The notes below the pieces were generated by a model. The model was not told where the DNA came from. It saw only the letters and a program-made list of their open reading frames with translations, and did no database searches. A program made the position numbers and the translations under genes. DNA of 64,000 bases from Enterobacter sp. kpr-6. Lineage in GTDB: Bacteria; Pseudomonadota; Gammaproteobacteria; Enterobacterales; Enterobacteriaceae. The stretch lies in assembly GCF_900116015.1 (NCBI RefSeq), contig NZ_FOYH01000009.1, positions 62,001 to 126,000 on the forward strand, given 5' to 3'. Of this stretch, positions 38,242-46,443 are shown in pieces. The number at the start of each line of letters is the position of its first letter. Positions within the stretch are counted from its first letter, which is position 1.

Positions 38242-39084
38242 ATGACAAAAATACATCCTATATTTTCATTTGCCGCATTGATAAATATAATTTTATTGTT
38301 GACGGCATGTGCGCAAAACGATCCCCGGGAAACCGCGCGGGTATTTACAAAAAAATCTGGGCTGACCAGTACACAATTTGCAACATCCTGGATCAATTTG
38401 CAGGGCTGGCAGCGGATCGCTCCGCCCGTTTCGCTGGTGCGTATTTACATTGAAGGGGACGGTTTTGCCTGGATGAGTCGTACGCAACCTTCTGCCGATC
38501 CCACCCCGCGAAATCCCGTTGGACTGCAACTGGCGGCAGCGGACAAGTCGGCCAATGTGATCTATCTCGCAAGGCCGTGTCAGTTTATCGGCCCGCCGTT
38601 ACCAGCCGTCTGTACGACTCATCTGTGGACAGATAAACGTTTCTCATCTGAGGTGGTGCAGGCGATGGATGAGGCAATAAGCCAGGCGGTGCAACCTTAT
38701 CCGCAGGCAAAAATTGAGCTGGTGGGGTACTCCGGTGGCGCGACGATTGCCGCACAACTGGCGGCGCGTCGGCGTGACGTGGTGTCGCTGCGTACGGTGG
38801 CGGGAAATCTGGATGTGGCGTACGTCAACGCGCTTCATCATGTCTCTGCGATGCCTGATGCACTGAGCGCCATCAACGTGGCGACGGATCTGAAAAACCT
38901 GCCGCAACTGCACATCAGCGGTGGGGATGACAGCACGGTGCCGCCTGCGGTGGCGACGCGGTTTCAGCGGGCGACGGGGACACAATGCGCGAAGGTGGTG
39001 AGTGTGCCGGGTATGCGTCACGGTTCGGATTGGGCGGCGGTCTGGCCGGGGCTGCTGGCAAGGCCGCTCAACTGCGAACCCTAA
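38242..39084 (+). CDS. lipoprotein with alpha/beta-hydrolase fold
   Basis: A 280-residue protein. The signal sequence ends in a lipobox-like LLTAC (Cys23), so it is probably a lipoprotein. An alpha/beta-hydrolase triad is visible: nucleophile S164 in VGYSGGA, acid D229 or D230 in SGGDDSTVP, and H260 in GMRHGSDW. The substrate is unknown; an esterase or lipase-like role is possible. I chose the ATG at 38242 because the signal sequence starts there; in-frame codons upstream from 38167 would add another hydrophobic stretch. It is divergent from the autotransporter gene and convergent with the flavodoxin-like gene, with a terminator between. Confidence 0.75.
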   Translation: MTKIHPIFSFAALINIILLLTACAQNDPRETARVFTKKSGLTSTQFATSWINLQGWQRIAPPVSLVRIYIEGDGFAWMSRTQPSADPTPRNPVGLQLAAADKSANVIYLARPCQFIGPPLPAVCTTHLWTDKRFSSEVVQAMDEAISQAVQPYPQAKIELVGYSGGATIAAQLAARRRDVVSLRTVAGNLDVAYVNALHHVSAMPDALSAINVATDLKNLPQLHISGGDDSTVPPAVATRFQRATGTQCAKVVSVPGMRHGSDWAAVWPGLLARPLNCEP

Positions 39085-39112
39085 GCAAAAAAGGAGAGCG
39101 GGCGCTCTCCCT
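39085..39112 (-). terminator. terminator of the flavodoxin-like gene
   Basis: The 8-bp stem GGAGAGCG/CGCTCTCC (39093-39110) is followed on the minus strand by TTTTTTG. It lies between convergent stop codons. Confidence 0.75.
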
Positions 39113-39124
39113 GGCAATAAAAAA

Positions 39125-39676
39125 TTACTTCATACGGGCGGTAATGGCAGCCACGCGCTCACCATAGTGGTGGGCGGTTTGCAGATCGCCTGCCGGGATT
39201 TTATCCGCGCCAGCATCGGAAGGAGACTGCACCAGCAGGCCAACAGAACCGCCGAGATTATTGATATCGTCACGGGTGGAGGCCAGAGCGTTTGCCGGAG
39301 CCTGACCCAGGCTTACCCAGATCCCGCCGTGCTGTGAAGCGAGAGTTTGCAGGTAAATCAGGGTAACCTGCTTGTCACCGTTCAGGCTGGCGCTGTTAGT
39401 GAAGCCGCCAAAAATCTTGTCCTGCCATTTACGGGCAAACCAGGCCTTTGAGCTGGCGTCCGCGAATTTCTTGAACTGCCACGGCGCGCCGCCCATGTAA
39501 GTCGGAGAGCCTAAAATGATCGCGTCTGCGGCATCAAGTTTCGCCCAGTCCTGCTCGCTGATATTGCCTTCTTTATCAATCGCAATCAGCTCTGCTTTTG
39601 CGCCTTCCGCGACTTTTTCCGCCACTAACTGAGTGTGACCATAACCGGAATAATAAACCACAGCTATATTTGGCAT
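39125..39676 (-). CDS. flavodoxin-family NAD(P)H:quinone oxidoreductase-like protein
   Basis: A 183-residue protein of the flavodoxin/WrbA group. It starts with the FMN phosphate-binding loop VVYYSGYGHTQLVAE (residues 6-20) and continues with GSPTYMGGAPWQFKKF (about 56-71), typical of WrbA-like and NADPH-dependent FMN reductases. It probably reduces quinones or flavins in the cytoplasm. It is divergent from the metallo-beta-lactamase-fold gene across 244 bp; whether they are co-controlled is unknown. It is not WrbA itself, which is longer and lies elsewhere in enterics. Confidence 0.83.
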   Translation of the reverse strand: MPNIAVVYYSGYGHTQLVAEKVAEGAKAELIAIDKEGNISEQDWAKLDAADAIILGSPTYMGGAPWQFKKFADASSKAWFARKWQDKIFGGFTNSASLNGDKQVTLIYLQTLASQHGGIWVSLGQAPANALASTRDDINNLGGSVGLLVQSPSDAGADKIPAGDLQTAHHYGERVAAITARMK

Positions 39677-39920
39677 ATAAAACGTCCTGTATTATTGATA
39701 ATTTATATAAATAAGAGGGTGACGTGCTTAAATACGTCGGTACGCATTATGAATTCCCCGCATATATAAATCCAGAAAATAACGCTCAGTGTTTTTGATG
39801 CTGTTGTTCAATTTATTTTCGTTCATGATTAAGCGGCATGCCTCTATCATCCACTGGCCCACAGGAAGGGATTTAAATATATACCATCAATGTAATAAAC
39901 GTATTTATAAAGGATTTTAT

Positions 39921-40955
39921 ATGAATAACGTCCGGCCTTTGGTTTACCTTATTACCGCATTAACCTCCGCCAGCGTCATGGCACAAACGCCTGTCCCGGC
40001 GGTTTCCACCGTGGATGCGCATTATGTTGCGCCGTCCGGCAAAATCACGCTGGCCCCAGGCGATAAAATCGATAATCTGCATCAGCGAAATATGGAGCAG
40101 CCTTATATATTGCAGAAAATTGGCGAGCGGACGTATTACGTTCAGCGCTATTTTTATTCCACCACTTTCTACGTGGGCGACAAGGGCGTACTGCTGTTTG
40201 ATGCTCCCGAAGGCCGGGGACAGTTTCTGCTCCAGGCGATCCGCGAGGTCACCCCGCTGCCAGTGACGACGCTGGTTTACTCCCATTATCACGTTGACCA
40301 TATCGGTGACAGCCCGTTCTGGGTTAGCGAAGCGCAAAAGGCGGGCGCGAAACTGCATATCGTTGCAAGCGAGGCGACTGTTGAGAAAATGCGCTTTATG
40401 AACAGTCGCCTGCCTGTGGCGGATCGGGTGCTGAAAAGTGCGGACAATCGCTTCACCTTTGAAAATCTGACGGTAGAACTGCACCGTTTCCTGAAGGCGG
40501 CGCACACCGACGATCATTCGGCGTGGTTATTGAAAGAAGAAAAAGTGGTTCACAGCCCGGATCTGCTGAATCCTGATCAGTTGCCGATGATGGGCTTTGC
40601 GGTGTCCGATACCGTGGTGTATCACGACGCCAATCTGCTCCAGGTGGAAGCGCTCGACTGGAACTACTTTGTCGGCGGGCATGGCAACGTGGGTTCGCGC
40701 GATGACTTTCAGTTCCAGCGCCGTTTCCTGAACAATTTGCGTGAAGCGACGCTGAAAGCCAGAAAAGAAGAAGCATTCGGTAAATTTATGAATAAGACCG
40801 CCAATAACCACGCCGAGTTTGCCCGTGCGCAGCGCGAGGCGATCATTAAACGCGTCACCGAGGCGCTGCGCCCGCAGTACGGGCATATGTACGGTTATGA
40901 TGCCTCGATGCCCGCCAACGTTGAGCTGGCGATTAGATTGGTGGGTTCTTATTAA
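39921..40955 (+). CDS. secreted metallo-beta-lactamase-fold hydrolase
   Basis: A 344-residue protein with a signal peptide (MNNVRPLVYLITALTSASVMAQ) and a metallo-beta-lactamase fold. The zinc motif HYHVDH lies at residues 122-127, with further candidate ligands in KAAHTDDH, VVHSPDLL and VGGHGNVG. The sequence does not show the hallmarks of a true class B lactamase, and most such enteric proteins are not antibiotic-degrading. The substrate is unknown. I chose the ATG at 39921, where the signal peptide starts and AAAGGA precedes; an in-frame extension upstream lacks such features. Confidence 0.8.
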   Translation: MNNVRPLVYLITALTSASVMAQTPVPAVSTVDAHYVAPSGKITLAPGDKIDNLHQRNMEQPYILQKIGERTYYVQRYFYSTTFYVGDKGVLLFDAPEGRGQFLLQAIREVTPLPVTTLVYSHYHVDHIGDSPFWVSEAQKAGAKLHIVASEATVEKMRFMNSRLPVADRVLKSADNRFTFENLTVELHRFLKAAHTDDHSAWLLKEEKVVHSPDLLNPDQLPMMGFAVSDTVVYHDANLLQVEALDWNYFVGGHGNVGSRDDFQFQRRFLNNLREATLKARKEEAFGKFMNKTANNHAEFARAQREAIIKRVTEALRPQYGHMYGYDASMPANVELAIRLVGSY

Positions 40956-41032
40956 TACGCAATGTAGTGGGGCGCTAACCGGCTATTTCCCGCGCCAGCG
41001 CCAGAAACGTCGCAATGGAGATAACGACGGCA

Positions 41033-41377
41033 TTACCATCCGCAGACGTTGTGATCGCCGTCGTCATCGTAGCCGCGCACGATATTAATCAGTTCTTTTA
41101 CCGCGTCGGCGGCGGTCGTCTCGTCCGTCAGGTCGGCAAACGAGGCAAAATCCTTATCCACTGATACGCCGTTATTATTGTTGGTCACCGTGAGGGCGCA
41201 GCGCTCGTCGCTGCCCTCAGACGCACCGAGGTTTTCAAGCAGGTCGCTCACGGCGGCGGCGGCCACGGACGGCACATACAGCGCCATCGGTTTCAAATAG
41301 ACCTTTTGAGCGCTGCGCGTTGTTTTGCGGTTCAGCACTGCCAGCGTATAGCCTTTGTTTTCAACCATTACATCCAT
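41033..41377 (-). CDS. YoaG-like protein with two tandem DUF1869-type domains
   Basis: A 114-residue protein. Its C-terminal half (about 58-114, LTVTNNNNGVSVD ... IVRGYDDDGDHNVCGW) closely matches the 60-residue E. coli YoaG, including the VCGW end. The N-terminal half (about 8-52, YTLAVLNRKTTRSAQKVYL ... VPSVAAAAVSDLLENLG) looks like a diverged second copy, so the gene seems to be an internal duplication. YoaG is coded downstream of yeaR in E. coli in a nitrate- and nitric-oxide-responsive operon; its role is unknown. The ATG at 41377 lies 10 nt after the upstream yeaR-like stop codon and is preceded by GTGAGGCAG. Confidence 0.72.
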   Translation of the reverse strand: MDVMVENKGYTLAVLNRKTTRSAQKVYLKPMALYVPSVAAAAVSDLLENLGASEGSDERCALTVTNNNNGVSVDKDFASFADLTDETTAADAVKELINIVRGYDDDGDHNVCGW

Positions 41378-41387
41378 TATTTCTGCC

Positions 41388-41720
41388 TCACTCCTCGAGA
41401 AGAATTTGTGGATCGACATAAAAATCCACACTGAAAATCACATCGTCAGTTTCTGCCTCAATCAGATGCCACTGCTCCGGCGGGAAGACGCCAAACTGAC
41501 CGGCTTCAATGAGATAGCTTTCCACCGGTTCCAGGCTGTGTTCATCCGCAAAACGGCAAAAGCGTATTGCGCCACGCATTACCGCCAGCCGGGGATAAAC
41601 GCCCTGGCGGGTGCCGGCATCCAGATGACGTTGCCAGATCCCGGCGGGTGCAGTTTCCCGTGTCCAGAAGGGCGTGCTGCGAACGTGAACGTAGTCTGCG
41701 GGGATTTCGATGCGGCTCAC
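41388..41720 (-). CDS. YeaR-like DUF1971 cupin protein, second copy
   Basis: A 110-residue small cupin protein strongly resembling E. coli YeaR: IPADYVHVRSTPFWTRETAPAGI at the start, RQGVYPRLAVMRGAIRF, then IEAGQFGVFPPEQWHLIEA and a Phe/Asp-rich end. It starts with GTG, overlapping the stop of the preceding yeaR-like gene by 4 nt. Of the two copies this one is closer to E. coli YeaR as I recall it. YeaR and its relatives (TehB-linked DUF1971) are tied to tellurite or nitrosative stress by context, but no activity is established. Confidence 0.83.
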   Translation of the reverse strand: MSRIEIPADYVHVRSTPFWTRETAPAGIWQRHLDAGTRQGVYPRLAVMRGAIRFCRFADEHSLEPVESYLIEAGQFGVFPPEQWHLIEAETDDVIFSVDFYVDPQILLEE

Positions 41721-42079
41721 GATGACGTCCTGTTGGTATTTACCACCTGACCAAACCCTTTACCCGTAAGTTGTGCTTCCGGTTCGGCAAAGAAATCGAT
41801 ATTGAAATAGGTGTCATCTGTCAGAAGCTCAATGCGATGCCACTTCTGCGGCGGGCTGATGCCAAAAGTCCCCGCTTCAATCACCACTTCCATATCCGGT
41901 GTTAAGTTTTCACCGTCCGGGAAACCAAAATATTTAACCGCGCCGCGCATCACAGAGAGACGGCCATAGACGCCTGCTTTAGTGTTGTGATGGCTTAACA
42001 GCGCAGCGGGAACATTTGATTTATCAAAGAAAGATGTCGCGCGGGTATGCACGTAGTGGGCGGGAATGATCAAGCTCAT
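41717..42079 (-). CDS. YeaR-like DUF1971 cupin protein, first copy
   Basis: A 120-residue paralogue of the next gene: IPAHYVHTRATSFFDKSNVPAAL, KAGVYGRLSVMRGAVKYFGF, IEAGTFGISPPQKWHRIELLTDDTYFNIDFF. It is the first gene of a three-gene minus-strand operon (yeaR-like, yeaR-like, yoaG-like). An NsrR-like palindrome lies about 90 bp upstream. The two YeaR copies have clearly diverged, so the duplication is not recent. Confidence 0.83.
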   Translation of the reverse strand: MSLIIPAHYVHTRATSFFDKSNVPAALLSHHNTKAGVYGRLSVMRGAVKYFGFPDGENLTPDMEVVIEAGTFGISPPQKWHRIELLTDDTYFNIDFFAEPEAQLTGKGFGQVVNTNRTSS

Positions 42080-42170
42080 AATCTTACCTCATGCTGTAAG
42101 CCCGTCAGGCTTAAGTTTGCGCGCCCCATGGAGCGCAGGTACGCGAATGATGTCGTTGAACGTAAAGATT

Positions 42171-42193
42171 AAAGTGCATTTAAAATACGCTTT
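42171..42193. promoter_or_regulatory. NsrR-like palindrome upstream of the yeaR-like operon
   Basis: An 11-1-11 inverted repeat: left half AAAGTGCATTT, one-base spacer, right half AAATACGCTTT, whose halves match at 9 of 11 positions. This is the form of NsrR sites, and NsrR represses yeaR-yoaG in E. coli. It lies in the promoter position for the minus-strand operon. Confidence 0.6.
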
Positions 42194-42281
42194 TAAAAGC
42201 GCAGTTGCAAAGCGTGATCGATACCTCATTTTGGGAGGGAAGGGGTAGGCGAGGGAGGTAGGAGTTGGGATGCTGAAACGC

Positions 42282-42305
42282 AAAAACCCGCCTTTTGGGC
42301 GGGTT
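42282..42305 (-). terminator. tRNA-Phe gene terminator
   Basis: On the minus strand the 6-bp stem CCCGCC/GGCGGG is followed by TTTTT, 12 nt past the tRNA 3' end. Confidence 0.85.
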
Positions 42306-42316
42306 CTTTAGAATAG

Positions 42317-42392
42317 TGGTGCCCGGACTCGGAATCGAACCAAGGACACGGGGATTTTCAATCCCCTGCTCTACCGACTGAGCTATCCGGGC
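42317..42392 (-). tRNA. pheU: tRNA-Phe (GAA), CCA encoded
   Basis: On the minus strand a 76-nt tRNA begins GCCCGGATAGCTCAG and ends GTCCGGGCACCA. The acceptor stem GCCCGGA/TCCGGGC pairs fully. The anticodon loop TTGAAAA carries GAA, and the T loop GGTTCGATTCC is canonical. It matches the E. coli tRNA-Phe gene as I recall it. In E. coli pheU lies just before yjdC-dsbD, as here, apart from the inserted AraC/LysE pair. No integrase or island is attached to its 3' side. Confidence 0.97.
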
Positions 42393-42470
42393 AACGGAGC
42401 GCATTAAACCTTAATCGCTCTGTGGCGTCAACCCTAATTCAGGAAAAGCCGTTCAGTTGCTTAACTTTGC

Positions 42471-42515
42471 GCCATTCTGCCGGAATCTCAGCCATTCTGC
42501 ACAAATCTTCCAGAC
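42471..42515. promoter_or_regulatory. tandem direct repeats upstream of the araC-like gene (candidate operator)
   Basis: GCCATTCTGC occurs at 42471 and again at 42491, exactly 20 bp (two helical turns) apart, each followed by a related AATCT-containing tail. The second copy continues into TGCACAAATCTTCCAGAC (42498-42515), which recurs exactly before the exporter gene. The spacing is typical of AraC-family operators. Confidence 0.55.
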
Positions 42516-42563
42516 ATTAGACGCGGGCACATCAATGCTACACTTCATCGTTCAGGAGGCGAC

Positions 42564-43409
42564 ATGGCAAAAGACTGGCTGGAACTGCGGCAGCATGCGG
42601 ATACCGGCATCGAAACAATTCGCGCCCATTTTGAGGGGCACGCATACGATCCGCACTGGCATGACAGCTACCTGGTGGGAATGACGCTGACCGGCACTCA
42701 GCAGTTTCAGTGTCGTCGCGAACGCCATCGCAGCACGCCGGGAGATGCCTTTCTGCTTGAGCCGGGTGAGATCCACGACGGCGATGCGCCGGTAATGGGC
42801 GGCTTCACTTATCTGACGTTTTATCTGGACGAGCGCTGGCTTGGCCAGACGTTGCGCGGATTATACGAATCCGTTCCCGACAGCTATTCACTGCATTTTT
42901 CCCATACCATCGCCCGCGAACCGCAACTAGTGCGTGCCATCGCCGGGACGTTTACGGCGCTGCATAACGATGAAATGCGTATCGTGCAGCAAAGCAATAT
43001 GGATGCCTTATTAAGCCAGCTTACTTACCATTGCCAGTGGCGTAAGCGCCTGCCTGCGCAACGGCAAAGCGCCGCCATCGCTCATCGTGCGCGGGAGTAT
43101 TTGCATGCGCATATGGGTGACAATCTGGGCCTTGACGATCTGGCGCGGGAAACCGGCACCGACCGCTTTACACTGACGCGCTGTTTTAAGCGTGAGTTTC
43201 ATTTAACGCCGCACGCGTGGTTGATCCAGTTACGTCTGGCACACGCCCGCGCGATGCTGGCGCAGGGTGAGCAGCCTGCCAGCGTCGCCGCCGCGTTAGG
43301 GTTTGCTGACCAAAGCCACCTCGGTCGCTGGTTTGTGCGTGTCTACCGGCTGACGCCCGCGCACTACCGACGTTTATGCACAAATCTTCCAGACGACGCC
43401 CGCAAATAA
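42564..43409 (+). CDS. AraC-family transcriptional regulator
   Basis: A 281-residue regulator with an N-terminal cupin-type AraC ligand domain (HFEGHAYDPHWHDSYLVGM ... STPGDAFLLEPGEIHDG). A C-terminal double helix-turn-helix follows (about residues 185-275: DDLARETGTDRFTLTRCFKREFH and PASVAAALGFADQSHLGRWFVRVYRLTPAHYRR). A strong AGGAGG precedes the ATG at 42564. It is coded 39 bp upstream of a LysE-type exporter gene, a common regulator/exporter pairing. The last residues (CTNLPDD) are encoded by the second copy of the shared 18-bp repeat. Confidence 0.9.
   Translation: MAKDWLELRQHADTGIETIRAHFEGHAYDPHWHDSYLVGMTLTGTQQFQCRRERHRSTPGDAFLLEPGEIHDGDAPVMGGFTYLTFYLDERWLGQTLRGLYESVPDSYSLHFSHTIAREPQLVRAIAGTFTALHNDEMRIVQQSNMDALLSQLTYHCQWRKRLPAQRQSAAIAHRAREYLHAHMGDNLGLDDLARETGTDRFTLTRCFKREFHLTPHAWLIQLRLAHARAMLAQGEQPASVAAALGFADQSHLGRWFVRVYRLTPAHYRRLCTNLPDDARK
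43377..43394. promoter_or_regulatory. second copy of the 18-bp repeat, before the exporter gene
   Basis: TGCACAAATCTTCCAGAC is identical to 42498-42515. It lies inside the 3' end of the araC-like gene and about 55 bp before the exporter start codon. The first copy lies about 49 bp before the regulator start, so both are in similar promoter positions. Confidence 0.55.
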
Positions 43410-43448
43410 CGCCACAGTCACAGGCAACATCAAAACGGAGAACAGCCT

Positions 43449-44051
43449 GTGGAGTGGTTATACGCGTATCTGCCTTTTTTACTTTTCGCTTTTGTCGCCT
43501 CGATAACGCCGGGGCCGACGAACATTTTGATTCTTACCAGCAGCCAGCGCTTTGGCATCAAAGCAACGTTACCGGCGGTGCTGGGCGCGTGCGTCGCCGC
43601 CAGCCTGATTGTCTTTGTGTCGGGAGTGGGTGCAGGCGAATTGCTACGGGATTATCCCCGCGTGCGTGACGCGATGAGCTGGGCGGGCGCGCTGTGGCTA
43701 AGCTGGATGAGCTGGCAGCTTTTCCGCGCTCCGGCTGCGAATTTTGAAGAGGGCGCACAGCGGCCTTTTAGCGGGAAAGCCGCAGCGATGTTACAGCTGA
43801 TCAACCCCAAAACCTGGATGATGGCACTGGCGGTGGTCAGTCTGTTCGCGCCACACGGCGGGCATCCCCTGCGGGATATTACGGTGCTGACGCTGTGGTT
43901 TTTACTGATTTCCCTGCTTTGCCTGAGCGCCTGGACACTGCTGGGGAAGGCGGCGAACCGATTTTTTCGCAGTGCCGCCTCACGGATTTGGTTCCAGCGG
44001 GGAATGGCATTGTGCCTGCTGGCATCAGCATGGGCCGGTTTCTGGCAATGA
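43449..44051 (+). CDS. LysE/RhtB-family amino acid or metabolite exporter
   Basis: A 200-residue inner-membrane protein of the LysE/RhtB family with about six hydrophobic segments. It shows the N-terminal signature SITPGPTNILILTSSQRFGIK (about residues 19-39) and QLINPKTWMMALAVV (near residue 115). Such proteins export amino acids or related metabolites. It starts with GTG at 43449, with GGAG 8 nt upstream. It is controlled most simply by the AraC-type regulator just upstream. The substrate is unknown. Confidence 0.87.
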   Translation: MEWLYAYLPFLLFAFVASITPGPTNILILTSSQRFGIKATLPAVLGACVAASLIVFVSGVGAGELLRDYPRVRDAMSWAGALWLSWMSWQLFRAPAANFEEGAQRPFSGKAAAMLQLINPKTWMMALAVVSLFAPHGGHPLRDITVLTLWFLLISLLCLSAWTLLGKAANRFFRSAASRIWFQRGMALCLLASAWAGFWQ

Positions 44052-44053
44052 AA

Positions 44054-44629
44054 TCAGGTTAACGCGCCGCCCTGTCGACACTGGGCAAAGCGCAGAATGT
44101 CTTCGGCCAGGCGGTGTGCGGTGTCCACATCAGTCTGGCTGCGATTTATCAGCATCCGGCTGAGACAGCCTTCGAGCACCAGCTCCATTTGTTTCGCCAC
44201 CATCGCCGGATCGTCCACTTCCAGTTGCGTCAGCAAATCGTGGGAAAAATCATACGCCGCGCGCTTTTGCTGGTCGGCCAACTGATGAATAGGGTGCTCA
44301 GGATCCGGGTAAAAAGTACAGGCGGCGATAAACAGGCAGCCAGGGTAGCGGTTATTGGTCACGCAGTCGGTGAGCGCGCCATAGCGGGCCAGCAGTTTCT
44401 GCTCATTGCTCAGCTCTTCGTTGAGCAATAACTGCCTGCGCCAGGTATCGATCTGCTGGCTCAGAAAGCGCAGCGCGTCATAAACCAGCGCTTCTTTATC
44501 GGGCCAGAAACGCAAAAACTCATCCATTGGATAGTTAATCTGCTCCACGACCATTTCCGGCGTGGCGGCAGCAATCCCTTTTAGTTCAAGTAATTGCAGA
44601 GTTTTCCCTAAAACATCTTCACGTTGCAC
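44054..44629 (-). CDS. yjdC: TetR-family regulator YjdC
   Basis: A 191-residue regulator matching E. coli YjdC in length, sequence character and position beside dsbD. The N-terminal helix-turn-helix is atypical for TetR ([31 protein letters not shown], about residues 23-53), and the rest is a helical ligand domain with a conserved [13 protein letters not shown] segment near residue 93. The target genes are not established. Its stop codon lies 3 nt from that of the convergent exporter gene. Confidence 0.88.
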   Translation of the reverse strand: MQREDVLGKTLQLLELKGIAAATPEMVVEQINYPMDEFLRFWPDKEALVYDALRFLSQQIDTWRRQLLLNEELSNEQKLLARYGALTDCVTNNRYPGCLFIAACTFYPDPEHPIHQLADQQKRAAYDFSHDLLTQLEVDDPAMVAKQMELVLEGCLSRMLINRSQTDVDTAHRLAEDILRFAQCRQGGALT

Positions 44630-44676
44630 GGTGTCCTCCTGCTTATTGAACCGTTATTTCCCACTCATAGTGTCGT

Positions 44677-46443
44677 TTACGGTTGTCGATTGCGCAAATG
44701 CGCAGTGAATGCGGCGGCGTCCATAAAACCGGCCACCCGCAGCGTGGATTGTTCATTCCCCTGGGCATCGAAGAATAAAATGGTGGGCAGCCCGTGAACA
44801 TTCAGGGACTTCAGCAGTGCGGCATCCTGCGCCGTATTTGCCGTCACGTTCGCCTGCAATAACAGGGTGTCTTTCAGTGCGGCCTGCACCTGGGGATCGC
44901 TGAAGGTATACTTTTCAAACTCTTTGCAGGCAACGCACCAGTCGGCGTACAGATCGAGCATTACCGGTTTGCCCTGCGCCAGCGCCTGGTTGAGATCGGA
45001 AACGTTAGCGACGGGCGTAAAGTTCAGGTGCGGCGTGTTTTGCGCGACGCTTGTGCCAAACGCCCAGTCCTGCAACGGACGTGCGCACACTAAAGCCCCG
45101 CCCAGGAGAATAATTTGCAGCACGCGCATCCACGCGGGTTTCGCCGCAAGGCTTACGATAAATGCCCAGCCGAAGAACGCCACGCCGAGCAGCGACCACA
45201 GGCGTAATCCCCAGATGTCGCCGATGACGCGTTCCAGTAAAAAGACCGGCAGGGCGAGGATCACAAAGCCAAACGCGATTTTGACCTGCGCCATCCACGG
45301 GCCGCTTTTGGGCAGCAGCCGGTTGCCGAACACGGTCACCAGGATTAGCGGCAGGCCCATCCCCAGCGCGTACAGGTACAGCGTGCCACCGCCGAAAACG
45401 AGATTTCCGCTCTGGGCGATATACAACAGAATGGCGCTGAGCGGCGCAGTGGTGCAGGGCGAGCAAATCAGCCCGGCAATCGCGCCCATCGCAAATACGC
45501 CGCCAGGCGATCCGCCCTGCTGACGGTTGCTCATCAGTGCGAGCCGCGTTTGCAGTGAGGAGGGGAGTTGCAGCGTAAACAGGCCAAACATCGACAGCGC
45601 CAGCAGCGTGAAGATAGCCGCGAGTCCGATGAGCACGTAAGGATGTTGCAGCGCCGCCTGGAATTGCAGGCCAGCGGCGGCGACGATCAGACCGAGCGCG
45701 GTGTAGGTCAGCGCCATCCCCTGCACATAGATGAATGACAGCACTAATGCGCGGCGGGTAGAGAGGCGCTGTTGACCGCCGAGCACGATGCCGGAAATGA
45801 GCGGGTACATCGGCAGTACGCAGGGGGTGAAGGCAATGCCGATACCGATGAGCAGCGCCCAAAGGGGAGAGAAGGGGAGATCGGTTCCCCTCACCCCGGC
45901 CCTCTCCCCAGGGGAGAGGGAGTTATTAGCATCGGAGCCGATTTTATCTCCCTCCCCCTCGAGAGGGGGAACACCAGCTCCCTCTCCCTGTGGGAGAGGG
46001 TCGGGGTGAGGGGCGGCAGCCACGGCAGAAAGTGGCACCACCCGCGTCTCCGGCGGATAGCAGAACCCGGCGTCGGCGCAGCCCTGGTACGTCACGGTGA
46101 GCGTGGCATTTTTCGCGGCTTGTTGCACTGAAACCGGCAGATCCAGCCGCTGACGGTAAATCTCGCTTTTGCCGTAAAACTCATCTTCATGTTGCTCGCC
46201 CGCAGGCAATGTCAGCGGCGCGATATCGGCCTGAGCCGCCGTCACTTTCACTTGCTGGCGGTAGAGGTAATAGCCCTCTTTAATCTGCCAGTTAAGCTGT
46301 AAATCATGCTGGTTTTGCTGGAAATCAAACGCGAAAGCCTGATCGGCAGGCACGAAATCAGAGCGGCCCGGCGCGTCAAAAAGTCCGGCAAACGTAGGGG
46401 CACTGCAAAGCAGTAAAATCAGCGTAAGGATGCGTTGAGCCAT
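44677..46443 (-). CDS. dsbD: thiol:disulfide interchange protein DsbD with a repeat-encoded linker
   Basis: A 588-residue inner-membrane protein that carries reducing power from cytoplasmic thioredoxin to periplasmic DsbC, DsbG and CcmG. After the signal peptide (1-19), the N-terminal domain holds its cysteine pair in [13 protein letters not shown] (C122, C128). The membrane domain has FTPCVLP (near 205) and ICSPCTTAP, and the C-terminal thioredoxin domain has WCVAC. Residues 144-187 ([12 protein letters not shown] ... [12 protein letters not shown]) are encoded by a complete copy of the palindromic repeat and replace the E. coli interdomain linker, making the protein about 20 residues longer. 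The start lies inside the end of cutA, as in E. coli. Confidence 0.95.
   Translation of the reverse strand: MAQRILTLILLLCSAPTFAGLFDAPGRSDFVPADQAFAFDFQQNQHDLQLNWQIKEGYYLYRQQVKVTAAQADIAPLTLPAGEQHEDEFYGKSEIYRQRLDLPVSVQQAAKNATLTVTYQGCADAGFCYPPETRVVPLSAVAAAPHPDPLPQGEGAGVPPLEGEGDKIGSDANNSLSPGERAGVRGTDLPFSPLWALLIGIGIAFTPCVLPMYPLISGIVLGGQQRLSTRRALVLSFIYVQGMALTYTALGLIVAAAGLQFQAALQHPYVLIGLAAIFTLLALSMFGLFTLQLPSSLQTRLALMSNRQQGGSPGGVFAMGAIAGLICSPCTTAPLSAILLYIAQSGNLVFGGGTLYLYALGMGLPLILVTVFGNRLLPKSGPWMAQVKIAFGFVILALPVFLLERVIGDIWGLRLWSLLGVAFFGWAFIVSLAAKPAWMRVLQIILLGGALVCARPLQDWAFGTSVAQNTPHLNFTPVANVSDLNQALAQGKPVMLDLYADWCVACKEFEKYTFSDPQVQAALKDTLLLQANVTANTAQDAALLKSLNVHGLPTILFFDAQGNEQSTLRVAGFMDAAAFTAHLRNRQP
45887..46013. 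repeat. palindromic repeat inserted in frame within dsbD
   Basis: Outer arms CCCCTCACCCCGGCCCTC and GAGAGGGTCGGGGTGAGGGG enclose three inner dyads. It is the same family as the intergenic copies but lies wholly inside the dsbD coding sequence, in a frame without stops. Confidence 0.9.

Noticed and set aside
39921..40955. The metallo-beta-lactamase-fold protein as a carbapenemase.
   Set aside because: Only the general HxHxDH zinc motif is shared. The rest does not resemble known class B lactamases, and such folds serve many other reactions.
42317..42392. pheU as an attachment site of a genomic island.
   Set aside because: tRNA-Phe is a known integration site in E. coli pathogens, but no integrase gene lies beside it, I saw no repeated 3' tRNA end nearby, and backbone genes resume within 1.7 kb.
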